Under the pieces are notes generated by a model. It was not told the DNA's origin. It saw only the letters and a program-made list of their open reading frames with translations, and searched no databases. Source: Actinomadura madurae (GTDB taxonomy: Bacteria; Actinomycetota; Actinomycetes; Streptosporangiales; Streptosporangiaceae). Taken from it: 64,000 bases of DNA. The translations under genes and the position numbers were made by a program. Location: NCBI RefSeq assembly GCF_900115095.1, contig NZ_FOVH01000018.1:62001-126000 (forward strand). Direction: 5' to 3'. Shown piece by piece: positions 41,255 through 51,179 of the stretch (positions are counted from its first letter, which is position 1; each line of letters begins with the position of its first letter).

Positions 41255-42379
41255 ATGCCCGTGGAATCGGAGGGGGCCGTCCTCGCGGCGAGTCCGCATA
41301 TCGGAGAGGCGGAGATCGAGGCCGCGGTGCGCGTCCTGCGCAGCGGCCGGGTCGTGCAGGGGCCGGAGGTCGCGGCGTTCGAGGAGGAGTTCTCCGCGAT
41401 CGTCGCGGGACGGCACTGCGTGGCCGTCAACTCGGGGACGTCCGCGCTGCAGCTCAGCCTGCTCGCGCTCGGGATCGGCCCCGGCGACGAGGTGATCGTC
41501 CCGTCGTTCACGTTCGCGGCCAGCGCGAACGCGGTCCGCCTGGCCGGCGCCGAGCCGGTCTTCGCCGACATCGAGCCGGGCTCGTTCTGCGCCGACCCGG
41601 ACGCCGTCGCGGCCGCGGTCGGCCCGCGCACCGCGGCGATCATGCCGGTGCACCTGTACGGGCACCCGGCGGCGATGGACCGCATCGGGCCGCTCGCGGA
41701 GCGGCACGGCCTCGCCGTCGTGGAGGACGCCTGCCAGGCGCACGGCGCCGCCCTCGGCGCGGTCCCGGCCGGGGCGATGGGCACGGCCGGCTGCTTCAGC
41801 TTCTACCCGACCAAGAACATGCACTCCCTCGAAGGCGGCATGGTCACCACGGCCGACGCCGCGACCGCCCGGACGCTGCGGCTGCTGCGCAACCAGGGCA
41901 TGGAGCAGCGGTACGCCAACGAGATCGTCGGCGCGAACATGCGGCTCACCGACGTCGCCGCCGCCATCGGCCGCGAGCAGCTCAAGCGGCTGGCGGACTG
42001 GACCGAGCGGCGCCGCGCCAACGCCGCCCTGCTGGACGCGAAGATCACCGCCGCGGTCACGCCGCCGGTCGCGCCCGGGGCCCGGCACGTCTACCACCAG
42101 TACACCGTCCGGGTCCGCGACCGCGACGCCGTCCGGCGGCACCTGGACGCACGCCGGATCGGCCACGCCGTCTACTACCCGACGCCCGTCCACCGGCTGG
42201 CCCCGTACCTGAAGGACGGGCGGCCGGACCCGCGCTGGGACCTGCCCGAGACCGAGCGAGCCGCCGCGGAGGTGCTGTCGCTCCCCGTGCATCCGGCGCT
42301 CACCGGCGAGCAGCTCGCCCGCGTCGCCGACGCCGTCGACGAGACAGCGGCCGTCGACGAGACCGGGGCCGCGCTGTGA
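41255..42379 (+). CDS. DegT/DnrJ/EryC1-type sugar aminotransferase
   Basis: A 374-residue PLP aminotransferase. The Schiff-base lysine is Lys187 in S-F-Y-P-T-K-N-M, and the cofactor aspartate is Asp158 in V-V-E-D-A-C-Q-A-H-G. It should aminate a 3-keto nucleotide sugar, as WbpE/WlbC do. The ATG at 41255 has GGGGAG 7 bases upstream. It is first in a nine-gene operon in which almost every junction overlaps (next gene GTGA). Confidence 0.92.
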   Translation: MPVESEGAVLAASPHIGEAEIEAAVRVLRSGRVVQGPEVAAFEEEFSAIVAGRHCVAVNSGTSALQLSLLALGIGPGDEVIVPSFTFAASANAVRLAGAEPVFADIEPGSFCADPDAVAAAVGPRTAAIMPVHLYGHPAAMDRIGPLAERHGLAVVEDACQAHGAALGAVPAGAMGTAGCFSFYPTKNMHSLEGGMVTTADAATARTLRLLRNQGMEQRYANEIVGANMRLTDVAAAIGREQLKRLADWTERRRANAALLDAKITAAVTPPVAPGARHVYHQYTVRVRDRDAVRRHLDARRIGHAVYYPTPVHRLAPYLKDGRPDPRWDLPETERAAAEVLSLPVHPALTGEQLARVADAVDETAAVDETGAAL

Positions 42380-43452
42380 GCGCCCCGCTCCGCGCCGGCA
42401 TCGTCGGGTTCGGCGTGATGGGACGCAACCACGCCCGCATCCTCACCGGGCTGGAGGGCGTGGACCTCGTCGGCGTCGTCGACCCGGCGGGACGGCCGGA
42501 CCGGGTCCCGCACGGCGTCCCGCTGCTGGAGTCGGTCGCCGAGCTCATGGAGGTCGGGATCGACTACGCGGTGGTCGCCTGCCCGACCGCGCTGCACGGG
42601 GAGGTGGGGCTGGCGCTGGCCGAGGCCGGCGCGGGCGCGCTCATCGAAAAGCCCCTCGCGGAGTCGGTGGAGGCCGCCGAACGGCTGGTCACGGCGTTCG
42701 AGTCGCGCGGCCTGGTCGCGGGCGTCGGGCACATCGAGCGCTTCAACCCGGCGCTGCAGAGCATGCGGACCCGGCTGGAGGCGGGCGAGCTCGGCGAGGT
42801 GTTCCAGGTCGTCACCCGCCGCCAGGGGCCCTTCCCGCACCGGATCTCCGACGTCGGCGTGGTCAAGGACCTCGCCACCCACGACATCGACCTGACCGCG
42901 TGGGTGACCGGCCAGGACTACGTGACGATCTCCGCGCACACGGTCGCGCGCAGCGGACGTCCGCACGAGGACATGGTCGCGGCCATCGGGCGGCTCGCCG
43001 ACGGCTCCATGGTCAGCCACCTGGTGAACTGGCTGAGCCCGCTCAAGGAGCGCACGACGGTCGTCACCGGCGACCGCGGCTGCTTCGTCGCCGACACGCT
43101 CACCGCCGACCTGACGTTCTACGCCAACGGTGAGATGAGCACCGAGTGGGAGGCGCTGCGGGCGTTCCGCGGCGTCTCCGAGGGAGACATGATCCGGTAC
43201 GCGATCCCCAAACGCGAGCCGCTGCTGATCGAGCACGAACGCTTCCGCGACGCGTTCCGCGCGGGCGGCGACGGCCACGTCGTGACGCTGCGGCAGGGCC
43301 TGCGGACGGTCGAGGTGTCGGCCGCCGTCCTGGAGTCGGCCAAGCTCGGCAGGACGGTCTCGCTCCCCGCGCAGGTCGCGCAGGAGCAGGTCGCGCAGCA
43401 GCAGGAGCCCCAGGAACCCCAGGAGCCGCAGGAGGTGGCAGGTGCCGTCTGA
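42376..43452 (+). CDS. Gfo/Idh/MocA-family nucleotide-sugar oxidoreductase
   Basis: A 358-residue NAD-dependent oxidoreductase. The Rossmann motif G-F-G-V-M-G-R-N-H-A is at 11-20, the family signature E-K-P at 91-93, and a later K-D-L-A-T-H-D-I-D contains the catalytic Lys/His region. In WbpB/WlbA, which it resembles in context, the enzyme oxidises C3 of UDP-GlcNAcA. The C-terminal 25 residues are a Gln/Glu/Pro repeat (Q-E-P), unlike family members. The start overlaps the aminotransferase stop. Confidence 0.9.
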   Translation: MSAPLRAGIVGFGVMGRNHARILTGLEGVDLVGVVDPAGRPDRVPHGVPLLESVAELMEVGIDYAVVACPTALHGEVGLALAEAGAGALIEKPLAESVEAAERLVTAFESRGLVAGVGHIERFNPALQSMRTRLEAGELGEVFQVVTRRQGPFPHRISDVGVVKDLATHDIDLTAWVTGQDYVTISAHTVARSGRPHEDMVAAIGRLADGSMVSHLVNWLSPLKERTTVVTGDRGCFVADTLTADLTFYANGEMSTEWEALRAFRGVSEGDMIRYAIPKREPLLIEHERFRDAFRAGGDGHVVTLRQGLRTVEVSAAVLESAKLGRTVSLPAQVAQEQVAQQQEPQEPQEPQEVAGAV

Positions 43453-45118
43453 CCGGCTTCCGGAGCGGAGCGCCAGCGGAGTGGAAGAAGACGGTCAGGC
43501 CTCAACCGGGGAGCGTGGGGGGTCGTCCCCCCACAATGACGCCGCGCCCGATGTGACGGTGATCGTCGCGGTCTACAACACGATGCCGTACCTGACCGAG
43601 TGCCTGAAGTCGCTGGCCGAGCAGACGATCGGCCCCGAGCGGATGGAGGTCGTGGCGGTCGACGATGGCTCCACCGACGGCGGCGGCGCCGAGCTGGACC
43701 GGTTCGCGGAGGAGTACCCGGACGTCTTCACGGTGCTGCGGCAGCCGAACTCCGGCGGCCCGGCGGCCCCCAGCAACCGCGCCCTGGACGTGGCCTCCGG
43801 CCGCTACGTCTACTTCGTCGGCGCCGACGACCATCTCGGCACCGAGGCGCTGGAGCGCATGGTGGCGGCGGCGGACGAGTGGGGCTCGGACGTCCTCGTC
43901 GGCAAGATGGAGGGCGTCAACGGCCGGGCGGTGCGGCGCCCGGAGCTGTTCGCGGAGAACCGTCCCGAGATCGACCTGTACGACTCGGTGCTCCCGTGGG
44001 TGCTGTCGAACTGCAAGCTCTTCCGCCGCGACCTCGTGGAACGGCACAAGCTGCGCTTCCCCGAGCACATGCGGATCGGCAGCGACCAGCCGTTCACGCT
44101 GGAAGCGTGCGTGCGCGCCCGGCGGATCTCCGTCCTGGCCGACTACACCTGCTACTACGCGGTGCTGCGCGAGGACGGCGGCAACATCACCCAGGGCGCC
44201 GTCGACGTCCGCACCAGGCTCGAATGCGCGGAGAGCCTGTTCGGCGTCGTCGCCGGCCTGCTCGAACCCGGCCCGCGGCGGGACGCGATCCTGAAGCGCC
44301 ACACCCGGTGGGAGCTGACGATGCCGACGCGAGAGGGGTTCCTCGACCTCGACCGCGAGGCCCGGCGCGACGTCTGCGCGCGCGTCGGGCGGCTCGTCGA
44401 GGAGTACGTGAGCGACGACGTCCTCTTCACGCTGCCGATCGTCCGCCGGGCCAGGCTGCGGCTCGCCCAGCTCGGCGAGGCGGATCTGCTGTGCGAGGCC
44501 ATCCGGGCGGGACGGGACGGGCACGCTTACCCGATCGCCCTCAAGAACGGCCGGACCTACCTCGCCTACCAGGGCTTCGAGGACCCCGATCTCGGCCTCC
44601 CGGACGAGCTCTACGAGATCACCAAGGGCATGCGCAAGCGGCTGTCTCAGGAACTGCGCACCGTCCGCGCCCGGCGGGACGGCGACCTCGTCGAGCTCAC
44701 CGTGCGGACTCCGTTCACCGGCCCCGACGCCGCGGACCCCGCGGTCGCCGGGCTGGCGCTGGCCCCGCGCGGCGGCCGGGAACGCGTCCACCTGGACGAG
44801 GCCGTCGTCACCCGCGAACCCCGCGAGGACGGGCTCCACCTGACCGCGCGGATCCCGGTGGCGCTGCTCGTCGAACCCGGACCGGTGCGGCACGACCTGC
44901 GGCTGCTCCTCCGCGCGTCCGGCGAGACGCACGACGCCGCCGTCCCCGCGGACCTGCCGGGGCCGGTCGGCGGGCTGGTCTGGCACCGGGCCAGACCGCA
45001 CCGGCTGTCGGTGACCGGCGACACCCGGCACGGCACGGTGCTCGACACCCGTCCGGTCCGCCCGGCCCGCGCCGTCGCCGCGCGGGTCCGGCGTGCGGCG
45101 TCCTCTGGAGGTAGGTAG
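43442..45118 (+). CDS. GT2 glycosyltransferase with long C-terminal domain
   Basis: A 558-residue enzyme with an inverting GT-A domain at about 38-300. Nucleotide-binding D-D-G-S-T-D-G-G begins at Asp74, the acidic metal site is G-A-D-D at about 127-130, and S-N-R-A-L-D-V-A-S-G matches teichoic-acid glycosyltransferases. The remaining roughly 250 residues form a strand-rich domain of unknown role, as in TarS/TarP-type enzymes. It probably transfers a sugar to the wall polymer. GTG start, 11-base overlap with the previous gene. Paralogous to the GT2 at 52413. Confidence 0.88.
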   Translation: MPSDRLPERSASGVEEDGQASTGERGGSSPHNDAAPDVTVIVAVYNTMPYLTECLKSLAEQTIGPERMEVVAVDDGSTDGGGAELDRFAEEYPDVFTVLRQPNSGGPAAPSNRALDVASGRYVYFVGADDHLGTEALERMVAAADEWGSDVLVGKMEGVNGRAVRRPELFAENRPEIDLYDSVLPWVLSNCKLFRRDLVERHKLRFPEHMRIGSDQPFTLEACVRARRISVLADYTCYYAVLREDGGNITQGAVDVRTRLECAESLFGVVAGLLEPGPRRDAILKRHTRWELTMPTREGFLDLDREARRDVCARVGRLVEEYVSDDVLFTLPIVRRARLRLAQLGEADLLCEAIRAGRDGHAYPIALKNGRTYLAYQGFEDPDLGLPDELYEITKGMRKRLSQELRTVRARRDGDLVELTVRTPFTGPDAADPAVAGLALAPRGGRERVHLDEAVVTREPREDGLHLTARIPVALLVEPGPVRHDLRLLLRASGETHDAAVPADLPGPVGGLVWHRARPHRLSVTGDTRHGTVLDTRPVRPARAVAARVRRAASSGGR

Positions 45119-45121
45119 CAC

Positions 45122-46462
45122 ATGCGGATCTGCGTGGTCGCGCTCGGCAAGATCGGTCTCCCGCTGGCGGTGCAGTTCGCCCGCAAGGGACACCGGGTGA
45201 TCGGCGCCGACGTGGACGAACGCGTCGTCGCCGACGTCAACGCCGGCCGCGAGCCGTTCCCCGGCGAGGCGGACCTCGGCGTCCACCTCGGCGAGGCGGT
45301 CCGGGCCGGGCTGCTGACGGCGACGACCGACACGGCGGCGGCGGTCGCCGGCGCCGAGGCGGTCGTCGTGGTCGTCCCCCTCTTCGTGGACGGGACGGGC
45401 ACCCCCGACTTCGGCTGGATGGACGCGGCGACCCGGTCGATCGCCGAGGGCATGCGCCCGGGGACGCTCGTCAGCTACGAGACGACGCTGCCCGTCGGCA
45501 CCACCCGGAACCGCTGGGCGCCGATACTGGCGGAGGGGTCCGGCCTCACCGCCGGCGAGGACTTCCACCTGGTGTTCAGCCCGGAACGCGTGCTCACCGG
45601 CCGGGTGTTCGCCGACCTGCGCCGCTACCCGAAGCTGGTCGGCGGCATCGACGAGGCGTCCGCCCGGCACGGCGTCGCGTTCTACGAGCAGGTGCTCGAC
45701 TTCGACGACCGGCCCGACCTGGACCGGCCCAACGGCGTCTGGGACCTCGGCTCCGCGGAGGCGGCCGAGCTCGCCAAGCTCGCCGAGACCACCTACCGCG
45801 ACGTCAACATCGGCCTCGCCAACCAGTTCGCCCGCTACGCCGGCAGCGTCGGGGTGGACGTCACCAAGGTCATCGAGGCCTGCAACACCCAGCCGTACAG
45901 CCACATCCACCAGCCCGGCATCGCCGTCGGCGGCCACTGCATCCCGGTGTATCCGCGGCTGTACCTGTGGAACGACCCGTCCGCGACCGTCGTCCGCGCC
46001 GCCCGGGACGCCAACCTGGACATGCCCGAGTACGCCGTCGGCCTGCTGGCCGGCGCCTACGGCGACCTCACCGGCGCCGAGGTCCTGGTGCTGGGCGCGG
46101 CGTATCGCGGCGGCGTCAAGGAGACGGCGTTCTCCGGCGTCTTCCCGACGGTCGAGGCGCTCAGAGCCCGCGGCGCCGTCCCGTACGTGTCCGACCCGCT
46201 GTACTCGGCGGACGAGCTGGTGGCCCTGGGGCTTCCCCCGTACCGGGGTGAGCCGGTGACCGCCGCGATCGTCCAGGCCGACCACGCCGCCTACCGCGAG
46301 CTGGGCGCGTCCGACCTGCCCGGCGTCAAGGCGCTCGTGGACGGCCGCCGCATCACCGACCCCGCCCGCTGGCCCGGCGTGGAGCACGTCGTCATCGGCG
46401 GCCCCGCGCGCGGCACCGGCACGTCTCGGCCCGCCGGGTCCCCGGCCCTCGACGCCGGATGA
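45122..46462 (+). CDS. UDP-sugar 6-dehydrogenase (WbpA/WecC class)
   Basis: A 446-residue NAD-dependent nucleotide-sugar dehydrogenase. The Rossmann segment is A-L-G-K-I-G-L-P-L-A (7-16), catalytic Lys219 is in A-K-L-A-E-T-T-Y-R-D-V-N, and the active-site Cys273 is in G-G-H-C-I-P. It converts UDP-GlcNAc (or UDP-ManNAc) to the uronic acid in two oxidation steps. It supplies the substrate for the Gfo/Idh and aminotransferase steps encoded in the same operon. The gap to the previous gene is 3 bases. Confidence 0.92.
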   Translation: MRICVVALGKIGLPLAVQFARKGHRVIGADVDERVVADVNAGREPFPGEADLGVHLGEAVRAGLLTATTDTAAAVAGAEAVVVVVPLFVDGTGTPDFGWMDAATRSIAEGMRPGTLVSYETTLPVGTTRNRWAPILAEGSGLTAGEDFHLVFSPERVLTGRVFADLRRYPKLVGGIDEASARHGVAFYEQVLDFDDRPDLDRPNGVWDLGSAEAAELAKLAETTYRDVNIGLANQFARYAGSVGVDVTKVIEACNTQPYSHIHQPGIAVGGHCIPVYPRLYLWNDPSATVVRAARDANLDMPEYAVGLLAGAYGDLTGAEVLVLGAAYRGGVKETAFSGVFPTVEALRARGAVPYVSDPLYSADELVALGLPPYRGEPVTAAIVQADHAAYRELGASDLPGVKALVDGRRITDPARWPGVEHVVIGGPARGTGTSRPAGSPALDAG

Positions 46463-46491
46463 CCCCGGCCAGACAGAACGGAGAAGAGCGC

Positions 46492-48030
46492 ATGCAGACC
46501 GAAGGCGAGAGCGCGCCGGAGAAGCCGCGCGGCCGCGTCGTCATGCTCGTCGACAACGATGTGGTGCGCGACTCCCGGGTGCAGAAGGCGGCGACGTCGG
46601 CCGCCGAGGCGGGCTGGGAGGTGCACCTCCTCGGCTGCACCTCGGCGAAGAAGGGCCGCTCCTGGACGCTCGGCGGCGCCCGCGTCCGGCTCCTGCCGCT
46701 CCAGCACACGCTGCAACGGAGGAAGAGGCACGGCGCCCTGCGGGCCACGCTCCGCCGGCCGCTCGCGTACGCGCACCCCGACGTGGCGGACTACCGGCGC
46801 CGGCTCGTCCAGTCCCGGCGGGCCGACCTCGCCGCCACGCGCCTCGCGCCCGGGTCCGGCGGGCCGGTGCGCAAGGGGTGGCTGCTGGCGCGGCGCGTCG
46901 CGGCGAAGGCCCAGTCGCGCTGGGTGGCGCTGCGCGTCCGGCGGACCGACGCGCTCGCCGAGGCCCGCAGGGACCCGCGTTCTCCCGTGGAGCGGCTGGC
47001 GATCAAGTTCTGGCTGACGCTCCTCGGCGACCGCGCGTGGCGCGTCCTCGACCGCAACCTGTGGGACTGGGACAGCGCCTACGGGAAGGTCATCGATCGG
47101 CTGGAGCCCGACATCGTCCACGCCAACGACTTCCGGATGCTCGGCGTCGGCGCGCGCGCCGTGCGGCGGGCGCGCGCCAAGGGCCGGAGGACGAAGCTCG
47201 TGTGGGACGCCCACGAGTTCCTGCCGGGCATCCGGCCCTGGGCGGTCGAGCCGCGCTGGCACCCCGCCGTGTGCGCGTACGAGCGCGAGTACGCCGGGAC
47301 GGCCGACGCGGTCATGACCGTCTCGGAGGCCCTGGGCGACCGGCTCGTCGAGCGTCACGGCCTGCGGCACCGGCCGACGGTCGTGCTGAACGCCCCGCTG
47401 ACCGGCGGCGAGCCCTCCACCGGTGACCCCGTCCCGGACATGCGGGAGCTGTGCGGCGTCGGCCCTGACACCCCGATCGCCGTCTACAGCGGCAGCGCCG
47501 CCGTGCAGCGGGGCCTGGACATCATGATCGAGGCGCTGCCGCGGCTGCCCCGGCTGCACGTCGCGCTGGTCGTCTCCTCGGCGCGGTCGGACTACGTCCG
47601 GGGCCTGCTCGCCCGCGCCAAGGAGCTGGACGTCGCCGACCGGGTCCACACGCTGCCGTACGTGCCGTTCGACCAGGTCGTCCCGTTCCTGGCGGCGGCC
47701 GACATCGGCGTCATCCCGATCCACCACTGGCCGAACCACGAGATCGCGCTGATCACCAAGTTCTTCGAGTACTCGCACGCGCGGCTGCCGATCGTCGTCA
47801 GCGACGTGCAGGCGATGGGCGACATGGTGAAGTCCACCGGGCAGGGCGAGGTCTTCCACGCCGAGGACCTCGCCGACTACGTGCGGGCGGTCGAGACGGT
47901 GCTCGCCGATCCGCGGCGGTACCGGGCCGTGTACGACGACCGGCCCGACCTGCTCCGCGGGTGGATGTGGGAGGCGCAGGCCGAGATCCTCGACGGGGTC
48001 TACACCCGGCTGCTGAACGACGGCCGATGA
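46492..48030 (+). CDS. GT-B glycosyltransferase (family 4/1-like)
   Basis: A 512-residue retaining-type GT-B enzyme. The N-terminal acceptor domain starts R-V-V-M-L-V-D-N-D-V-V-R-D-S-R-V, and the C-terminal donor domain has A-V-Y-S-G-S-A-A-V-Q-R-G and F-E-Y-S-H-A-R-L-P-I-V in the position of the E-x7-E motif. The ATG at 46492 has GGAGAAGAG upstream; an ATG at 46459 overlaps the previous stop and is also possible. It transfers a sugar in polymer assembly; donor not known. Confidence 0.87.
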   Translation: MQTEGESAPEKPRGRVVMLVDNDVVRDSRVQKAATSAAEAGWEVHLLGCTSAKKGRSWTLGGARVRLLPLQHTLQRRKRHGALRATLRRPLAYAHPDVADYRRRLVQSRRADLAATRLAPGSGGPVRKGWLLARRVAAKAQSRWVALRVRRTDALAEARRDPRSPVERLAIKFWLTLLGDRAWRVLDRNLWDWDSAYGKVIDRLEPDIVHANDFRMLGVGARAVRRARAKGRRTKLVWDAHEFLPGIRPWAVEPRWHPAVCAYEREYAGTADAVMTVSEALGDRLVERHGLRHRPTVVLNAPLTGGEPSTGDPVPDMRELCGVGPDTPIAVYSGSAAVQRGLDIMIEALPRLPRLHVALVVSSARSDYVRGLLARAKELDVADRVHTLPYVPFDQVVPFLAAADIGVIPIHHWPNHEIALITKFFEYSHARLPIVVSDVQAMGDMVKSTGQGEVFHAEDLADYVRAVETVLADPRRYRAVYDDRPDLLRGWMWEAQAEILDGVYTRLLNDGR

Positions 48031-49265
48031 CGGCCGGCCGAGCGGGGGACCGGGACGTCGCCGTCGTCACCCCCTGGTATCCCAACCCGACGCAGGTGTG
48101 GGCGGGGTCCTTCGTCCAGGCGATGGTCGAGGCGACGGCGCCGGGCTGCGGCGAGGTCACCGTCTACCACACCGAGGCGTGGCTGATGAACCGGCCGCGG
48201 GAGGAGGTGGAGGCGGCGCGGGAGGCGCACCGGCGGCTGCTGCCGGTCGCGCTGCACCCCGCACCGGCCGTCGCGGGCGCCCGGCTGCTGCGCGTGCCGG
48301 TCCCGACGGTGCCGGACTACACGTTCGCCGATCTCGCCCGGGAGCACGCGTCCTGGCTGCGCGAGGCCCTGGGCGGCGAGCCGATCCCGGCACCCGTCGT
48401 CCACGCGCACGTGGGGTTGCGCGGCGGCTGGACCGCCCTGGAGAACGCGCGCCCGGACGCCCGCGTGTTCGTCACCGAGCACGCGTCCTTCCTCGACAAG
48501 GTCCTCGCCCAGCCGGACTCGCTGGAGCTGTACGAGCAGGTCCTGGAACGGTGCACCGGCTTCTTCGTGGTGACCGACGTGCTGCGGGACAGGCTCGCCG
48601 AGGCCTTCCCGGCGCTCGCCGGCAAGATCGAGATGATCTCCAACCCGATCTCGTTCGCGGAGTCCCGGCCGCGTCCCGTGACCGGGCTGCGCCGCTGGCT
48701 GTACGTCGGCACGCTCGTCGAGCGCAAGGGGGTCGGCCTGCTGGTGGAGGCGTTCGCCGCGTGCCACGCCGAGGACCCCGGGCTGACGCTGACCGTCGCC
48801 GGTGCGGGCGGGCTGGCAGGCCGGCTCGCGGAGCGGGCGGACGAGCTCGGGGTCGGCCACGCGGTGTCGTTCCTCGGCGAGGTCGCCCCGGACGAGGCCG
48901 TGCGGCTCATGCGGGAGCACGATCTCCTCGTCCACGCGGCCCGGTGGGAGACCTTCGGAGTGTCGGTCATCGAGGCGGTGGCGGCGGGGCTGCCGGTGCT
49001 CGTCACCCGGTGCGGCGGCCCGGAACGGACACTCGCGGGAATAGAGAGCGCCGCCGGGGAAATGATCGAGGTCGAGGAGGATCCGGAGTCGATCGTCGCG
49101 GGGTTCCGCAGGCTGCGCGACCGCTTCCCGGACGGCCTCGACCTCGCGAAGGCCCGCGCGGTCCTGGACGAGCGCTTCGGGTACCGCACGGTCGCCGAGG
49201 CGCACCACCGGCACTGGTTCCGGGAGGCCGGCACGGGGGACGCCGGCAAGGGGGGAGACGCGTGA
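48027..49265 (+). CDS. GT4-family glycosyltransferase
   Basis: A 412-residue GT-B enzyme. The donor-domain motifs are Y-V-G-T-L-V-E-R-K-G-V-G-L-L and E-T-F-G-V-S-V-I-E-A-V-A-A-G-L-P-V-L, an E-x7-E pattern typical of GT4. It overlaps the neighbours by ATGA and GTGA. No membrane helix; it is likely peripherally bound to the cytoplasmic face of the membrane. Confidence 0.92.
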   Translation: MTAGRAGDRDVAVVTPWYPNPTQVWAGSFVQAMVEATAPGCGEVTVYHTEAWLMNRPREEVEAAREAHRRLLPVALHPAPAVAGARLLRVPVPTVPDYTFADLAREHASWLREALGGEPIPAPVVHAHVGLRGGWTALENARPDARVFVTEHASFLDKVLAQPDSLELYEQVLERCTGFFVVTDVLRDRLAEAFPALAGKIEMISNPISFAESRPRPVTGLRRWLYVGTLVERKGVGLLVEAFAACHAEDPGLTLTVAGAGGLAGRLAERADELGVGHAVSFLGEVAPDEAVRLMREHDLLVHAARWETFGVSVIEAVAAGLPVLVTRCGGPERTLAGIESAAGEMIEVEEDPESIVAGFRRLRDRFPDGLDLAKARAVLDERFGYRTVAEAHHRHWFREAGTGDAGKGGDA

Positions 49266-49801
49266 ACGTGCTGTTCGTGGCGCTCGGGGCCACCCGCCGG
49301 CCCGCGGTCGCCAGGGAGTCGGCGCGGGTCGTCGCGGACGGCGGAAGCGCCACCGTGCTCGTCCGCAAGCCGTCCGCGTGGGCGCGGGATCCGCTCGCGG
49401 ACGGTGTCGACACCGTCGAGCTGCCCGAGCTCGAACGCCGCTACCGTCCCGCCGCGGCGCGGATCCTGCTGTACCGGATCCCGCGGCTGCTGCTGCGCGC
49501 GTGCCTTCCGGGGCCGCTGCGCGGGGTGCGCCGGCGGCTCGACTCCGCGTACCGCCGCCGCGTCGCCGGCCCCGTCGACCGCCGGCTGCTCCGCTTCTAC
49601 CGGCGCGACCCCGTCGCGGTCCGGCGGCGGGTCGTCCGCCGCGAGCTGCTGCGCGGCCGGTCCATCGACCTGGTCGTCGTCGCGGACCCGCAGTCCATGG
49701 TGACCGTCTCCGAGCTGGTGGACGTCATCGCGGACGCGGGAGCGCGCCCCGCCTACGCCATCGACCACGAGGTGCCCCCGGCCCGTTCCGCCAGAGGATG
49801 A
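49262..49801 (+). CDS. GT-B half-domain-like protein, arginine-rich (1)
   Basis: A 179-residue protein with a Rossmann-like start (V-N-V-L-F-V-A-L-G-A-T) and a final strand region V-V-V-A-D-P-Q-S-M-V-T. The middle is very rich in arginine (R-R-R-L-D-S-A-Y-R-R-R). It resembles only the acceptor half of a GT-B enzyme and has no donor domain. A second such protein follows at 51176. Function unknown; GTG start overlapping the previous stop. Confidence 0.6.
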   Translation: MNVLFVALGATRRPAVARESARVVADGGSATVLVRKPSAWARDPLADGVDTVELPELERRYRPAAARILLYRIPRLLLRACLPGPLRGVRRRLDSAYRRRVAGPVDRRLLRFYRRDPVAVRRRVVRRELLRGRSIDLVVVADPQSMVTVSELVDVIADAGARPAYAIDHEVPPARSARG

Positions 49802-49805
49802 GCCA

Positions 49806-51179
49806 ATGACCGGACACCGTCCGCGCCTGCTGTATCTCGCCTTCTACTTCCCGCCGTCCCGCGCCAGCGGGGTGTACCGCCCGCGGGCGACCGCCAACCG
49901 GCTGACCGAGCTGGGCTGGGACGTGACCGTCTTCGCGGCGCCCCTGGCGTTCCTGTACGGCACGCTCGACTCCGTCGACGACGAGCTGCTGGCGACCGTC
50001 GACCCGCGGATCACGCTGGTGCGGCCGGAGCTGAACCGGTTCGCCTGGCAGACGGACCTGCGCGAGTACAGCGGGTTCCGCGGGGCGTTCCCTCAGCTCG
50101 CCCAGTCGCTGTACACGTGGGGCCAGAAGCACGTCTTCCCCGAGCACTACGCGTCCTGGGCGCGGGCCGGTGTCGCGCGGGCGCTGCGGATGCACGCGCG
50201 GAGCAGGTTCGACGTCGTCCTCGCGACCGGGAACCCGTTCGCCTCGTTCGCCGCGGCCTGGCTGTTCCACCGGCTGACCCGCACCCCCTACGTCATCGAC
50301 TACCGGGACTCCTGGACCCTCGACCAGTTCACCGAGGAGCCGAGGTTCGGGGACGGGCATCCCGCGTGGCGCTGGGAGCGGCGGGTGCTGAGGTCGGCGG
50401 CGGCGGCGCTGTTCGTCAACGACGCGCAGCGCGCCTGGCACGCCGAGCGCCACCCCCCGGCGGCCGGGCACATGATGACCGTCCTGAACGGCTGGGACGC
50501 CGACACGCTCCCGCGGATCGCCGAGCCGCCCCCGGCCGCACGGGCGGGAGAGCGGGCGCCCCGGTTCGCCTACGTCGGGACGGTGACCGACCAGCAGCCC
50601 ATCGAGGCGCTGGTCGAGGGCTTCGCCCGCGTCCGGGAGCTTCCCGGCCTGACGGACGCCGTCCTGGACTTCTACGGGTACTTCGGCTTCTTCAAGAACA
50701 CCGACCGGCGGCTCCGCAAGCGGTTCGCCGCCGCGGCGGACGGTGCCGAGGAGGGCGACGACCGGGTCCTCGCGCCGGGGGTGCGCTACCGGGGCCCGGT
50801 GTCGAAGACCGCGCTCGCCGGGGTCTACCAGGGCTCCGACGTGCTGGTGTTCCTCAACGGGGGCGGGCGCTACGTGACGTCCGGAAAGATCTTCGAGTAC
50901 ATGGCGGCGGGACGGCCCGTCGTGTCGGTCCACACGCCCGGGTCGGCGGCCGAGGAACTCCTGCGGGACTACCCGCTGTGGTTCAACCCGGGCGGGCTCG
51001 ACCCGGCCGGCATCGCCGCCTCGATGGCCGCGGCGGCGAAGGCGGCCGCGGGCCTCGACGAGCGGCAGGTGGCGGAGGCCCGCTCCTACGCCGACCGCTT
51101 CGAGCGGAACGTGACCCTGGAGCCGCTCGTGGAGCGGCTCACCGACCTGGCCGCCCGCGGGCGCGCCGTGGCCAGGTGA
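49806..51179 (+). CDS. GT-B glycosyltransferase
   Basis: A 457-residue enzyme of the GT4-like clan. N-terminal L-Y-L-A-F-Y-F-P-P-S-R-A-S-G, donor domain with A-Y-V-G-T-V-T-D-Q-Q-P and the E-x7-E-like K-I-F-E-Y-M-A-A-G-R-P-V-V-S-V. It most resembles fucosamine or other amino-sugar transferases in layout. It is spaced 4 bases from the previous gene and overlaps the next by GTGA. Confidence 0.9.
   Translation: MTGHRPRLLYLAFYFPPSRASGVYRPRATANRLTELGWDVTVFAAPLAFLYGTLDSVDDELLATVDPRITLVRPELNRFAWQTDLREYSGFRGAFPQLAQSLYTWGQKHVFPEHYASWARAGVARALRMHARSRFDVVLATGNPFASFAAAWLFHRLTRTPYVIDYRDSWTLDQFTEEPRFGDGHPAWRWERRVLRSAAAALFVNDAQRAWHAERHPPAAGHMMTVLNGWDADTLPRIAEPPPAARAGERAPRFAYVGTVTDQQPIEALVEGFARVRELPGLTDAVLDFYGYFGFFKNTDRRLRKRFAAAADGAEEGDDRVLAPGVRYRGPVSKTALAGVYQGSDVLVFLNGGGRYVTSGKIFEYMAAGRPVVSVHTPGSAAEELLRDYPLWFNPGGLDPAGIAASMAAAAKAAAGLDERQVAEARSYADRFERNVTLEPLVERLTDLAARGRAVAR

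Noticed and set aside
43380..43450. CAG/GAG-type repeats as a regulatory or CRISPR-like array
   Set aside because: They are in-frame low-complexity codons for a Gln/Glu/Pro tail, without spacer structure.
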